From the NCBI GenBank assembly GCA_009786025.1, contig WQUA01000002.1:5529-69528 (forward strand): DNA of 64,000 bases, written 5' to 3'. This document shows, piece by piece, positions 41,258-50,865 of this stretch. Within the stretch, counting starts at the first letter, position 1, and each line of letters starts with the position of its first letter. The position numbers and the translations under genes were made by a program. The notes under the pieces were generated by a model. That model was not told where the DNA came from. It was given only the letters and a program-made list of their open reading frames with translations, and made no database searches. The stretch is from Pseudomonadota bacterium (lineage in GTDB: Bacteria > Pseudomonadota > Gammaproteobacteria > Burkholderiales > Casimicrobiaceae).

Positions 41258-41833
41258 TCAAAACAAAGCTTGTATCGTATCAAAAACGCCGCAGGCGGCC
41301 ACTTCATTAGGAACGCCCGGCTTCAATTCCTGTACGGCATCGCCGGCAAAAACAAGCACGCTACGCTTGCGAAATACTTCCTCGCTGTGCTGTCCCGGGT
41401 TCGGCAAACGCACAGCGGCGTCGAGGCTGCCGTTCGTTCCGGCATAAAAAGGCGGAATCCATTTGTCCGGGCGGGTTCCCTCCGGCGTGTCGGGCGGCAA
41501 CCATAATTTGCCCGCCGAAAACGCATTCGGCGACGAGCAATTGCCGTTGTCGAAAAAAGCCACCCGGTACGACGCCCCCGGCGGCAAGCCGAATATCGAA
41601 ACCGATAGCAACCAACGGTCATCCTTCTGGTAAATCGTGATTTTGCCCTGGGCGCTGGAGCCTCCCTTGGAAAACAGCGGCGCCGCCAAGCCGCGCAGCT
41701 TGCTCTCTCCCGCCTTTTCGACGGGGGTGTCTCGCATGTCGGTCGGTTTATTGCTACACGCCGTCAGCATCAATACCGCCAACGCTATGATGAGCCCCCT
41801 TGCTACCTTTCGCCGCTTCTCGCCTTCTGCCAC
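41258..41833 (-). CDS. Lipoprotein with a divergent Cu/Zn superoxide dismutase-like domain
   Basis: Lipobox VLMLTACSN; LPPGASYRVAFFDNGNCSSPNAFSAGKLWLPPDTPEG; C-terminal NEVAACGVF resembling SodC RxACGVI. Confidence 0.5.
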   Translation of the reverse strand: MAEGEKRRKVARGLIIALAVLMLTACSNKPTDMRDTPVEKAGESKLRGLAAPLFSKGGSSAQGKITIYQKDDRWLLSVSIFGLPPGASYRVAFFDNGNCSSPNAFSAGKLWLPPDTPEGTRPDKWIPPFYAGTNGSLDAAVRLPNPGQHSEEVFRKRSVLVFAGDAVQELKPGVPNEVAACGVFDTIQALF

Positions 41834-41881
41834 GTTTCTTTCCCCTTGGTCTTCTCACCGCGTATGATATACCGAATAGCG

Positions 41882-42355
41882 TCACTCCCGATGGTACGGG
41901 TGCCCCGCACTCAAGCTTATAGCGCGGTACAGTTGCTCCGCCACCACGATACGCGCCAGTCCGTGCGGCAAGGTCAGCGGCGACAGCGACCACTGGGCGT
42001 CGGCGCTCGCTTTCAACGCCGCATCCAACCCGTCGGCGCTGCCAAGGATGAACGCTACATCGCGCGCCACATCGCGCCATTGCACGAGCTTTTGCGCCAG
42101 TTGCCGAGTGTCCCATCGTTGCCCGCGCTCATCGAGCGCGACTTTCAGGAATGCCCCGGTAGCACAGACCTCTTCAACGCGCGCGGCCTCCGCCGCCAGC
42201 ATTTGCGCGACGGTTTTGCCGCGATCGCGCGCCTCCGGTTTCAGTTCAACGACTTCGGCGCGACAGTCGCGCGGCAAGCGCCGCAGATAATCGTCAACAC
42301 CAGCCACCATCCAGCCGGGCAAGCGCTGGCCGAATGCGATGATTTTCAGCCGCAT
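41882..42355 (-). CDS. rlmH: 23S rRNA (pseudouridine1915-N3)-methyltransferase RlmH
   Basis: MRLKIIAFGQRLPGWMVAGVDDYLRRLPRDCRAEVVELKPE; FILGSADGLD; LTLPHGLARIVVAEQLYRAISLSAGHPYHRE. Confidence 0.96.
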   Translation of the reverse strand: MRLKIIAFGQRLPGWMVAGVDDYLRRLPRDCRAEVVELKPEARDRGKTVAQMLAAEAARVEEVCATGAFLKVALDERGQRWDTRQLAQKLVQWRDVARDVAFILGSADGLDAALKASADAQWSLSPLTLPHGLARIVVAEQLYRAISLSAGHPYHRE

Positions 42356-42364
42356 TGCCGGGGT

Positions 42365-42886
42365 TCACTCCGCCACTATTTTTCCGGCGGTCTTCCGGGT
42401 TGTTTTCTTTACGGCGGCTTTCTTTACCGTCAACTTTTTTGTGATGGCCTTTTCGGCGGCTTTTTTCACAGCGGTTTTCTTTGCGACCGGCTTTTTCGCC
42501 GCTACTTTTGTCGCTGTTTTTGCCGCCGCTTTCTTGAGCGGCATTCGCAACGGCACCGGCGGCGACCACAGTTCTTCGAGGTTGTAGTACGCGCGGATCG
42601 CCGGTTGCATCACGTGGACGACAATATCGCCAGCATCGACCAGCACCCATTCGCCGCCTTCTTCACCTTCGACGCCAACAATCGTCGCTCCCGCTTCTTT
42701 CAACTTGTCACGCACATGTTGCGCCAGCGCCTTGGTCTGACGAACGGACGCCGCACTGGCAATCACCAGCGTGTCGTAAAGCGTCGTGAGTTTGCGCACA
42801 TCGAGCGCAACAATGTCCTGCGCCTTGATGTCTTCAAGGGCTGCGACGGCGACTTTTTCCAGCGTTTGTTTCGATTTACCTGCCAT
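42365..42886 (-). CDS. rsfS: Ribosomal silencing factor RsfS with Lys/Ala-rich C-terminal tail
   Basis: AALEDIKAQDIVALDVRKLTTLYDTLVIASAASVRQTKALAQHV; EWVLVDAGDIVVHVMQPAIRAYYNLEELW; tail KKAAAKTATKVAAKKPVAKKTAVKKAAEKAITKKLTVKKAAVKKTTRKTAGK. Confidence 0.93.
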   Translation of the reverse strand: MAGKSKQTLEKVAVAALEDIKAQDIVALDVRKLTTLYDTLVIASAASVRQTKALAQHVRDKLKEAGATIVGVEGEEGGEWVLVDAGDIVVHVMQPAIRAYYNLEELWSPPVPLRMPLKKAAAKTATKVAAKKPVAKKTAVKKAAEKAITKKLTVKKAAVKKTTRKTAGKIVAE

Positions 42887-43649
42887 GAACCATTTCCTGA
42901 TAAAGAGCGTGGCGGGCAATATAGGCCAAAACCGGCGCCGGAAGCAAATCGGCAACGTCTCCCGCCTGCCCTGTTGTCAATGCCCCCGCCGCCAATGCCT
43001 CCCGGATTCGGGTGCTTGACGCCGGTTGCGGCGGCAAGGACAAATGATACACCAGGCCGGATGGGCGGGAAGTAAGCGCCTGCTTATTTTCGGTCACCCG
43101 GGGTGCAACAGCCGCTTGCAGGATTTTCGGTAAGGCGCTGAATGTCGCTCCCACCGCGCCCCCTTTTGAAAAGGTCGGGCCGTTTGCCCCCCTCTCTCCC
43201 AACCTCTCTCCCGCAAGCGGGAGAGGGGAGCCGGCACGGTTAATCACCACGAAATGCGCCACGTCGAACAATTCCTGCCAACGGTGCCAACCAGGCAATT
43301 GCGCAAACGCGTCCTCGCCGATGATCCACAGCAACGGAGTATTGGGCAATTCGGCGCGCAAACTTTGCAGCGTCCACAAGGTGTAATTCTGCTGGGGGCT
43401 ATCGAATTCGCGGGTGTCCACCACCAGCTCAGGATACGGCGCCGTCGCCAGCCGCAGCATCGCCAGCCGGTGATGGGCCCCAGCCGCTGGCGCTGCCCGG
43501 TGCACCGGCTCACGCGCCGGAATCAAACGCACCTGATCCAGCCCGAAGTGAGCGCCGACGCCGCGCGCGATGGCCAAATGCCCGCGATGAACCGGATCAA
43601 AAGTCCCTCCCAAAAGTCCCACTGCGCGAAGGGGCAATAACGAATTCAT
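42876..43649 (-). CDS. nadD: Nicotinate-nucleotide adenylyltransferase with internal repeat-derived segment
   Basis: AVGLLGGTFDPVHRGHLAIARG; WIIGEDAFAQLPGWHRWQELFDVAHFVVINR; SSTRIREALAAG; inserted GSPLPLAGERLGERGANGPTFSKGGAVGAT. Confidence 0.94.
   Translation of the reverse strand: MNSLLPLRAVGLLGGTFDPVHRGHLAIARGVGAHFGLDQVRLIPAREPVHRAAPAAGAHHRLAMLRLATAPYPELVVDTREFDSPQQNYTLWTLQSLRAELPNTPLLWIIGEDAFAQLPGWHRWQELFDVAHFVVINRAGSPLPLAGERLGERGANGPTFSKGGAVGATFSALPKILQAAVAPRVTENKQALTSRPSGLVYHLSLPPQPASSTRIREALAAGALTTGQAGDVADLLPAPVLAYIARHALYQEMVHGR
43155..43231. repeat. Palindromic repeat modules inside nadD
   Basis: CCGCGCCCCCTTTTGAAAAGGTCGGGCC and CCCCTCTCTCCCAACCTCTCTCCCGCAAGCGGGAGAGGGGAG. Confidence 0.85.
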
Positions 43650-43783
43650 GCGTTTGCACTTACGTAATAAAAATTTGCTATCAATCGTTTCAAAAAAAAT
43701 CATCACCTTTTACGGCATTGTAATCGTAAAACGCTTTGCCTTTCGCTATGATGCATTTGTTCCTTTTTCTTTTTGGAGTTCTT

Positions 43784-44101
43784 ATGAAAAAAATTGCCAT
43801 GTTCCTTCCCGTTGCCGCTTTTCTCGTTGCCGGTGTCGCTTACGCCGAAAGCGGTGAAGAACTGGTAGCGAAACACAAATGCACCGCTTGCCACAAGGTT
43901 GACAAGAAAACCATCGGCCCGGCCTTCCAGGATATTGCCGCAAAACACGCAGGCGACGCCGCCGCTCCGGCGCAAATGGCCGAACATATCAAGAAAGGCA
44001 GCCGGGGCGTTTGGGGTCCGGCGCCGATGCCGCCGCAGTCAAGCGTATCTGACGAAGACATCAAAGCGATGGTTAATTATGTGTTGTCGCTGAAGAAGTA
44101 A
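43784..44101 (+). CDS. Periplasmic monohaem cytochrome c (c551/c552-like)
   Basis: MKKIAMFLPVAAFLVAGVAYA signal; CTACHK haem motif; GPAFQDIAAKH; PMPPQ axial Met. Confidence 0.92.
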   Translation: MKKIAMFLPVAAFLVAGVAYAESGEELVAKHKCTACHKVDKKTIGPAFQDIAAKHAGDAAAPAQMAEHIKKGSRGVWGPAPMPPQSSVSDEDIKAMVNYVLSLKK

Positions 44102-44120
44102 CTTCAACCAGACCAAGACG

Positions 44121-44154
44121 ACAAACGGGCGGCAACTTGCCGCTCGTTTGTTTT
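44121..44154 (+). terminator. Rho-independent terminator after the cytochrome c gene
   Basis: ACAAACGGGCGGCAA-c-TTGCCGCTCGTTTGT followed by TTT; near-perfect inverted repeat. Confidence 0.75.
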
Positions 44155-44237
44155 ATGCTTTTCTTCGCGCCTTCGCGCAAGGATTCTTTTTTGCGTTCTT
44201 TGCGTTCTCTGCTGTCAGTTTGCCCTCTGACCTCCGC

Positions 44238-44930
44238 TCACGGCACCACCGACATCTGCATCCTCTTCTCAATCCGTTGCGCGTGCGCTTCGAGACGCGG
44301 TGGGAAAATTTTCTGATAGCGCCGCGGATTGGGCAACATCACCGCCAACCGCGCCGCTTGCTGTGCATCCAGTTGCGCGGCGTTGACTCCGTAATAATGT
44401 CGCGCTGCCGCTTCGGCGCCGAAAATACCATCACCCCATTCGGCGACGTTCAAATACACTTCCAGAATGCGTTCCTTGCTCCACACCGTTTCGATCATCA
44501 CCGTGATGATCGCTTCTTCGGCCTTTCGCGTGTAGCTGCGCCTGGATGACAGAAACAGGTTTTTGGCGAGTTGCTGGCTGATGGTCGAACCACCGGCGAC
44601 GGTCTTGCCTCGTTTCAGATTTTTCTCCAACGCTTTTGTCATGCCGTTCCAATCGAAGCCGCCGTGGTCGAGAAAGCGATCGTCCTCAGCAGCAACGACG
44701 GCGCGCTTCAACTGTTTTGAAATACGCTCATAGGGCACCCACGTCTGTTGCAAAGTCGCTTTCGGGTCTTTTTCTCGCATGGCCGCCAGCCGCTCCGCCA
44801 TGACCGCCGTTTCGTGCGGATTGGCATAATTCCACCAGACCACTTGCGCGAAAAGCCAGCAAAAATAGAGAAACCCGGCCAGCAGCAGCCACAAAAAGCC
44901 CCATTTAAGCCATCGTTTGATTCGTTTCAT
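44238..44930 (-). CDS. mtgA: Monofunctional biosynthetic peptidoglycan transglycosylase
   Basis: AAEDDRFLDHGGFDWNGMTKALEKNLKRGKTVAGGSTISQQLAKNLFLSSRRSYTRKAEEAIITVMIE. Confidence 0.96.
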   Translation of the reverse strand: MKRIKRWLKWGFLWLLLAGFLYFCWLFAQVVWWNYANPHETAVMAERLAAMREKDPKATLQQTWVPYERISKQLKRAVVAAEDDRFLDHGGFDWNGMTKALEKNLKRGKTVAGGSTISQQLAKNLFLSSRRSYTRKAEEAIITVMIETVWSKERILEVYLNVAEWGDGIFGAEAAARHYYGVNAAQLDAQQAARLAVMLPNPRRYQKIFPPRLEAHAQRIEKRMQMSVVP

Positions 44931-45064
44931 GCTTCCCTGATTGCGCTGCCGAAAATGCCTGTGTGCATTATAAGATGGGATATTTTGACAGCGTGCCATG
45001 ATGCCTTTAAGCTGTGATTTTCACGCCTTTCGCGTGTTGTGACTTCGCCAACAAAAGGAATACC

Positions 45065-46234
45065 GTGCTCAAAAAAACTGCCTTGAATCCTCTGCATCGG
45101 GACGCTTCGGCGCGAATGGTGGATTTCGGCGGCTGGGACATGCCGATCCATTACGGCTCGCAAATCGAGGAACATCACGCGGTGCGCCGAGATGTCGGGA
45201 TGTTCGACGTTTCGCACATGGTGGTGCTCGACATGAAAGGCGATGGGGTGCGCGCTTTTCTGCGTTACGCGCTCGCCAACGATGTCGAAAAACTGCAAAC
45301 GTCGGGGCGGGCGCTTTATTCGTGCCTGTTGCGCGACGATAGTCATGTGCTCGACGACTTGATCGTTTACTTCATCGACGAATCGTTTTTCAGAGTCGTC
45401 GTCAACGCCGGCACTGCCGATAAGGATGCCGCCTGGTTTGAATCGCTGCGTGCCAAACATGCGCCCGCCGTCACGATCCAACGCCGCTACGATCTCGGTA
45501 TTCTCGCCGTTCAGGGACCAAACGCCCGTGAGCGCGTCTGGCAGGTGTTGCCGGAAGCGAAGCCGGCAACCGCCGAATTGAAACCCTTTTCGGCGGTGAC
45601 GATGAAAAGCCCTCCCCTTCAAGGGGAGGGTGGGGATGGGGTTTCTTCTCCTCCAACCCCTCTCCCACAAGGGGAGAGGGGCACCGAACTCTTCATCGCT
45701 CGTACCGGCTACACCGGTGAGGATGGTTTCGAGATCATCGCGCCGCACGATGCGATCATCGCGCTCTGGCGGCAACTGACCGCCGTCGGCGTGCGCCCGT
45801 GCGGCCTCGGCGCCCGCGATACTTTGCGCCTTGAAGCCGGAATGAATCTCTACGGACAGGATATGGATGAAACCGTGTCGCCGCTCGAATCCGGCTTGGC
45901 CTGGACGGTCGATTTCAAGGACGCCGCGCGCGATTTTGTCGGCAAGGCCGCGTTGTTGGCGCAACCTCCGGCGCGTCAACTCATCGGTTTGCTGCTGCTC
46001 GACAGCGGCGGCGTGTTGCGCGCGCACCAGATCGTCCACACCGATCATGGCGATGGCGAAATCACCAGCGGCACCTTCAGCCCAACGCTGGGACGTGCGA
46101 TCGCGCTGGCGCGGATACCAAACACCGTGCAGGAGGGCGATACCGTCGCCGTCGCCGTGCGCGACAAGCGGTTGAAAGCGCGCGTCGTCAAGCCGCCGTT
46201 CGCCAAGCAGGGTAAAGTATTGATTTCCATTTAA
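45065..46234 (+). CDS. gcvT: Glycine cleavage system aminomethyltransferase (T protein) with internal repeat-derived segment
   Basis: GTG start [54 protein letters not shown]; inserted [27 protein letters not shown]. Confidence 0.95.
   Translation: MLKKTALNPLHRDASARMVDFGGWDMPIHYGSQIEEHHAVRRDVGMFDVSHMVVLDMKGDGVRAFLRYALANDVEKLQTSGRALYSCLLRDDSHVLDDLIVYFIDESFFRVVVNAGTADKDAAWFESLRAKHAPAVTIQRRYDLGILAVQGPNARERVWQVLPEAKPATAELKPFSAVTMKSPPLQGEGGDGVSSPPTPLPQGERGTELFIARTGYTGEDGFEIIAPHDAIIALWRQLTAVGVRPCGLGARDTLRLEAGMNLYGQDMDETVSPLESGLAWTVDFKDAARDFVGKAALLAQPPARQLIGLLLLDSGGVLRAHQIVHTDHGDGEITSGTFSPTLGRAIALARIPNTVQEGDTVAVAVRDKRLKARVVKPPFAKQGKVLISI
45608..45682. repeat. Palindromic repeat modules inside gcvT
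   Basis: GCCCTCCCCTTCAAGGGGAGGGTGGGGATGGGG and CCAACCCCTCTCCCACAAGGGGAGAGGGG. Confidence 0.85.
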
Positions 46235-46263
46235 TCGCTCTTTTCAGCAAAGGATTGTTCATC

Positions 46264-46644
46264 ATGAGCCAAATTCCCGCCCACCTCAAATACACCGCCA
46301 GCCACGAGTGGATTCGCCGCGAAACTGACGGCACTTTGACCATCGGCATCACCGACCATGCGCAGGAAGCGCTCGGCGATCTCGTGTTCGTCGAACTGCC
46401 TGAAGTCGGTCGCGCGCTGGCCGCCGGTGAGGCCTGCACCGTTGTCGAATCGGTGAAGGCGGCCTCCGATGTTTACGCACCGGTGGCCGGCACGGTCGTT
46501 GCGCAGAACGACGTGGTGAAAAATGCGCCGGAACTCATCAATCAGAACGCTTACGACGCCTGGCTGTTCAAACTCCAGCCCGCCGACGGCAACGCGCTCA
46601 ATGCGTTGCTCGACGCTGACGCTTACGCGAAGGAAATCGGCTAA
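46264..46644 (+). CDS. gcvH: Glycine cleavage system H protein
   Basis: [52 protein letters not shown] lipoylation site. Confidence 0.97.
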   Translation: MSQIPAHLKYTASHEWIRRETDGTLTIGITDHAQEALGDLVFVELPEVGRALAAGEACTVVESVKAASDVYAPVAGTVVAQNDVVKNAPELINQNAYDAWLFKLQPADGNALNALLDADAYAKEIG

Positions 46645-46703
46645 GCCGCGCATTTTTATCGCTCCACTTGGTTTGTTTATGGCCATTCCTCAACTGACTT
46701 ACC

Positions 46704-46756
46704 TGCCCTCTTTTCAAAGGGGCGCCCGTCGAAGACGGACAGGGGTTTGCCTCAGT
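46704..46756. repeat. Two-stem repeat between gcvH and gcvP
   Basis: TGCCCTCTTTTCAAAGGGGCGCCCGTCGAAGACGGACAGGGGTTTGCC; same layout at about 49711-49760, 27626-27668 and (inverted) 60405-60448. Confidence 0.7.
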
Positions 46757-46811
46757 TATTTATGGGAATAGCTAAACATTTTCTCTAAAACGCTCTACAC
46801 AGGCTCCTCTC

Positions 46812-49661
46812 ATGTCTCATACCGCCTTTGCCCACCGTCACATCGGTACCACCGCTACCGAACAAGCCGAGATGCTCGACGCCATCGGCGTCTCTTCGCG
46901 CGCGGCGCTGATGAATGTCGCCGTCCCCAAAACCATCCGCAGCAAAGCGCCGCCGGCTGTTCCTGCTGCGCTCAGCGAAGAAGCCGCATTGGCGCAATTG
47001 CGTGCGATCGCCGATAAAAACGTTTTGATGAAGTCTTTCATCGGTCAGGGTTACTACGGCACGCACATGCCCTCCGTGTTGTTGCGTAACATTCTCGAAA
47101 ACCCGGCCTGGTACACCGCTTATACGCCGTACCAACCGGAAATTTCGCAAGGGCGGCTGGAGGCTTTGCTGACTTTTCAGACAATGGTGTGCGACCTGAC
47201 CGGAATGGACATCGCCAACGCGTCGATGCTTGATGAAGCGACTGCCGCCGCCGAAGCGATGACGCTGGCGCTGCGTTCAGTTGACAGCGCGGGGTCATCA
47301 AAATCGATGACCTTCTTTGTCGCTGACGATGTGTTCCGGCAAACACGCGATGTGATTCTGACCCGCGCTGCGCCGCTGGGCATTCGCGTCGTCGTTGGCC
47401 CGGCGTCGGCAGCGGCAAACACCGACGCTTTTGCAGCGCTGGTGCAAATTCCGGCCGCTGATGGCGGCTTGCACGATTACAAAGCGCTGGCCGACGCGGT
47501 GCACGCGCGCGACGGCAAGCTGATCGTCGCCGCTGATTTGCTGGCGTTGACGCTCATCGAAGCGCCAGGCGTTTGGGGCGCCGACATTGTGGTCGGCAGC
47601 GCCCAACGCTTTGGCGTGCCGATGGGTTACGGCGGCCCGCACGCCGGTTTTCTGGCGACGCGCGATGCGTTGAAGCGCTCGATGCCGGGACGGCTGGTCG
47701 GTATTTCCGTCGATGCGCAAGGCGCGCCTGCTTATCGCCTGGCGTTGCAAACGCGCGAGCAACACATTCGCCGCGAAAAAGCGACATCGAACATCTGTAC
47801 CGCACAAGTGTTGCTGGCAGTGCTGGCCGGGATGTACGCTGTTTATCACGGCCCGCATGGGTTACGCGCAATCGCTACGCGCATTCACCATTTCACCGGC
47901 GCGTTGAAAGCGGCGCTGATCAAACTCGACGCCGCTATCGTCAATACTTCTTTCTTCGACACGCTGACCATCACACCCGGTGGCGGCGAACTGGCCGACC
48001 TGCACGCCAGCGTCCGCAAGCATGGAATGAATTTTCGCGAGATCGATTCCAGCGCACTGGGCGTTTCGCTCGATGAAACGACCACCGCCGCCGATCTCGA
48101 AACCATTCTTGAAGCGTTCTCCTTTGCACTGTCAAAAGAAAAACTGGCTTCCGCCAAGGCAGCGTTGCACGCTACGCTCGGCAGTCACGTCGAAGCGATT
48201 CCTCTGGCACTGCAACGAAAGACGCCGTATTTGCAGCATCCCGTTTTCAACCGCTATCACACCGAAACCGAAATGTTGCGTTATTTGCGCCGCCTTGCCG
48301 ACAAGGATTTGGCGCTTGACCGCACGATGATTCCGCTCGGCTCGTGCACGATGAAACTGAACGCGACCAGCGAAATGTTGCCGATCACCTGGCCGCAATT
48401 CGCCGAACTGCATCCGTTCGCACCCAAAGAGCAAGCGCAAGGTTATCGCACTTTGATCGACGATTTGGCGCAACGCTTGTGCGCGATCACCGGCTACGAT
48501 GCGTTCTCGTTGCAACCGAACTCCGGTGCGCAGGGTGAATATGCCGGGCTGATTGCGATCCGCGCCTACCACGCTTCGCGCGGCGACGCGCAACGCAGCA
48601 TCTGTCTGATTCCAACCTCAGCGCACGGCACCAATCCGGCGTCGGCGCATATGGCGGGAATGCAAGTCGTCGCTGTCCGTTGCGACAGCGACGGCAACAT
48701 CGACCTTGTTGATCTCGAAGCACGCGCCGCTGAACATGCTGACACTTTGGCGGCGGCAATGATCACCTATCCGTCCACGCACGGCGTTTTTGAAACGACC
48801 ATCCGCAAAGCCTGCGAGATCGTTCACCGTTATGGCGGCCAGGTGTATATCGACGGCGCCAACCTGAACGCGTTGGTTGGCTTGGCCGCACCCGGCGACT
48901 TCGGCGCCGATGTCTCACATCTGAACCTGCACAAAACTTTTGCAATTCCGCACGGCGGCGGCGGCCCTGGCGTTGGCCCGGTCGGCGTCAAAAAACATCT
49001 CGCCCCGTTTTTGCCGGGGCATCGTATGCTCGGCAATGCCGCACACGTTGTTTCCGCCGCGCCGTTCGGCAGTGCGTCGGTGCTACCGATTTCGTGGATG
49101 TATCTGGCGATGATGGGGCCAGACGGCTTGACCGCCGCCAGTGAGGCGGCGATTCTCTCCGCCAATTACATTGCGCGTAAGCTAAAAGAGCACTATCCGA
49201 TACTTTATACCGGCGCCGATGGTTACGTTGCGCACGAATGTATTCTCGACCTTCGCCCGCTCAAAGCGAGTGCCGACATTGAAGCTGAGGATGTCGCCAA
49301 GCGCTTGATGGATTACGGCTTCCACGCGCCGACGATGAGTTTTCCGGTGCCGGGAACACTGATGATCGAGCCGACCGAGAGCGAATCGAAAGCCGAGCTT
49401 GATCGTTTCATCGCAGCGATGATTTCTATTCGCGACGAAATCCGTTCGATAGAAAACGGCGTGATGGACAAACACGACAACCCGCTGAAAAATGCGCCGC
49501 ACACAGCCGCGATGGTCTGCGCCGACCAATGGCCACACAAGTACTCGCGTCAACAGGCAGCGTACCCGTTGGCGTCGCTGAAAGCGAACAAATACTGGCC
49601 GCCGGTCGCGCGTATCGACAACGTTTACGGCGACCGTAATCTGATGTGTTCGTGCCAGTAG
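46812..49661 (+). CDS. gcvP: Glycine dehydrogenase (decarboxylating), single-chain P protein
   Basis: [53 protein letters not shown] site. Confidence 0.97.
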   Translation: MSHTAFAHRHIGTTATEQAEMLDAIGVSSRAALMNVAVPKTIRSKAPPAVPAALSEEAALAQLRAIADKNVLMKSFIGQGYYGTHMPSVLLRNILENPAWYTAYTPYQPEISQGRLEALLTFQTMVCDLTGMDIANASMLDEATAAAEAMTLALRSVDSAGSSKSMTFFVADDVFRQTRDVILTRAAPLGIRVVVGPASAAANTDAFAALVQIPAADGGLHDYKALADAVHARDGKLIVAADLLALTLIEAPGVWGADIVVGSAQRFGVPMGYGGPHAGFLATRDALKRSMPGRLVGISVDAQGAPAYRLALQTREQHIRREKATSNICTAQVLLAVLAGMYAVYHGPHGLRAIATRIHHFTGALKAALIKLDAAIVNTSFFDTLTITPGGGELADLHASVRKHGMNFREIDSSALGVSLDETTTAADLETILEAFSFALSKEKLASAKAALHATLGSHVEAIPLALQRKTPYLQHPVFNRYHTETEMLRYLRRLADKDLALDRTMIPLGSCTMKLNATSEMLPITWPQFAELHPFAPKEQAQGYRTLIDDLAQRLCAITGYDAFSLQPNSGAQGEYAGLIAIRAYHASRGDAQRSICLIPTSAHGTNPASAHMAGMQVVAVRCDSDGNIDLVDLEARAAEHADTLAAAMITYPSTHGVFETTIRKACEIVHRYGGQVYIDGANLNALVGLAAPGDFGADVSHLNLHKTFAIPHGGGGPGVGPVGVKKHLAPFLPGHRMLGNAAHVVSAAPFGSASVLPISWMYLAMMGPDGLTAASEAAILSANYIARKLKEHYPILYTGADGYVAHECILDLRPLKASADIEAEDVAKRLMDYGFHAPTMSFPVPGTLMIEPTESESKAELDRFIAAMISIRDEIRSIENGVMDKHDNPLKNAPHTAAMVCADQWPHKYSRQQAAYPLASLKANKYWPPVARIDNVYGDRNLMCSCQ

Positions 49662-49664
49662 CGC

Positions 49665-50005
49665 AGGAATCAGAAAAACCTCATTTCACGCGAAGACGCG
49701 AAGGGGAAAGCCCCTCCCCTTTTTTGAACGGGGCGTCGGTGAAGCCGACGGGGGTTTGTACCCTCTCCCACTTACTTCGCTACGTTCGCAACGTTTCTCC
49801 TCTTTGCGCCTTTACGTGAAATGGCTTTTATAAGTGAGCAACCCTTTCCCCACCCCGGCCCGCTCCTTGAAAGAAAGGGTGCTTTCATTTTTTCGCGGCT
49901 TCGCGTGAGACCGACCCTCTATGGTTCGCTACGCTCGCTACGACCTATGCGCTGCTTTTTGCTTTTTGCTTTCTGATTTCTGATCTCTGACTTCTGCCCT
50001 CTGAT
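49665..50005. repeat. Dense intergenic repeat cluster between gcvP and trmB
   Basis: TTTCACGCGAAGACGCGAAGG, CCCCTCCCCTTTTTTGAACGGGGCGTCGGTGAAGCCGACGGGGGTTTGT, CTGATTTCTGATCTCTGACTTCTGCCCTCTGATGCCTGAC. Confidence 0.8.
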
Positions 50006-50723
50006 GCCTGACCACCACCGCCCCATTCGCAGCTACGTCCTCCGTCAGGGACGAATCACACCGGCGCAACAACGCGCGATCGAAACGCTCGGCCCGCAGT
50101 TCTGCCTGCCTTTCTGCAATACCTTGCTGGACTTTGCTGCCGTGTTTGACCGCCATGCACCGACCGTCCTCGAAATCGGCTTCGGCATGGGTGAAACGAC
50201 CGCTCGTATTGCCGCCGCACACCCCGAACACAACTTCATCGCGCTTGAAGTTCACAGTCCCGGCGTCGGCAGTCTTTTGCAAAAAATAGAAAGTGCGCAC
50301 TTGACGAATCTGCGCATCATTCAGCACGACGCTGTCGAAGTGGTCGAGCACATGATCGCGCCGGCGTCGCTTGTCGGCGTCCACATTTTTTTCCCCGACC
50401 CCTGGCCGAAGAAAAGACACCATAAACGCCGGTTACTGCAAGCGCCGTTGGTTCACGAATTAGCGCTACGTTTGTTCGACGGCGGCTATTTTCACTTCGC
50501 TACTGACTGGGCCGAATACGCCGAAGACGTCTTGGCGACGCTGTCCGCCGAACCTCTGCTCAAAAACAGCGTTGTCGGTTTTGCGCCCCGCCCCGAAACA
50601 CGACCGCAAACGAAATTTGAGGCGCGCGGCCTGCGTTTAGGGCACGAAGTTTTCGATTTGCTTTTCGTTCGGGTATCGCCCGATCAAGCACCAGAGATCA
50701 GGGATACGGGATCCGGAATTTAA
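50004..50723 (+). CDS. trmB: tRNA (guanine-N7-)-methyltransferase; repeat-derived C-terminus
   Basis: [54 protein letters not shown]; tail [15 protein letters not shown]. Confidence 0.95.
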   Translation: MPDHHRPIRSYVLRQGRITPAQQRAIETLGPQFCLPFCNTLLDFAAVFDRHAPTVLEIGFGMGETTARIAAAHPEHNFIALEVHSPGVGSLLQKIESAHLTNLRIIQHDAVEVVEHMIAPASLVGVHIFFPDPWPKKRHHKRRLLQAPLVHELALRLFDGGYFHFATDWAEYAEDVLATLSAEPLLKNSVVGFAPRPETRPQTKFEARGLRLGHEVFDLLFVRVSPDQAPEIRDTGSGI

Positions 50724-50865
50724 CCGTAGAGAGCGCAAAAACCCCTTCACAAGACACGAAAAGAGACAACCCATAAAAGGAAACGAGCAAGATACGACAA
50801 CGTCTTGCGCGGGCTGATTTGTTTTGCTATATTCGTAAGGGATAGATTTTTTCCTTCGCGCAACA

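Noticed and set aside
41846-43075. 409-aa plus-strand ORF spanning rlmH/rsfS/nadD antisense
   Set aside because: Covers three convincingly identified genes on the other strand; low-complexity Phe/Arg-rich composition is the antisense of the Lys/Ala tail.
45000-45064. Possible glycine riboswitch upstream of gcvT
   Set aside because: The roughly 130 nt upstream of the GTG start showed no recognisable tandem aptamer core when read by eye.
44927-46048. 373-aa minus-strand ORF antisense to gcvT
   Set aside because: Arises from GC-rich codon bias opposite a well-supported gcvT; no recognisable domain.
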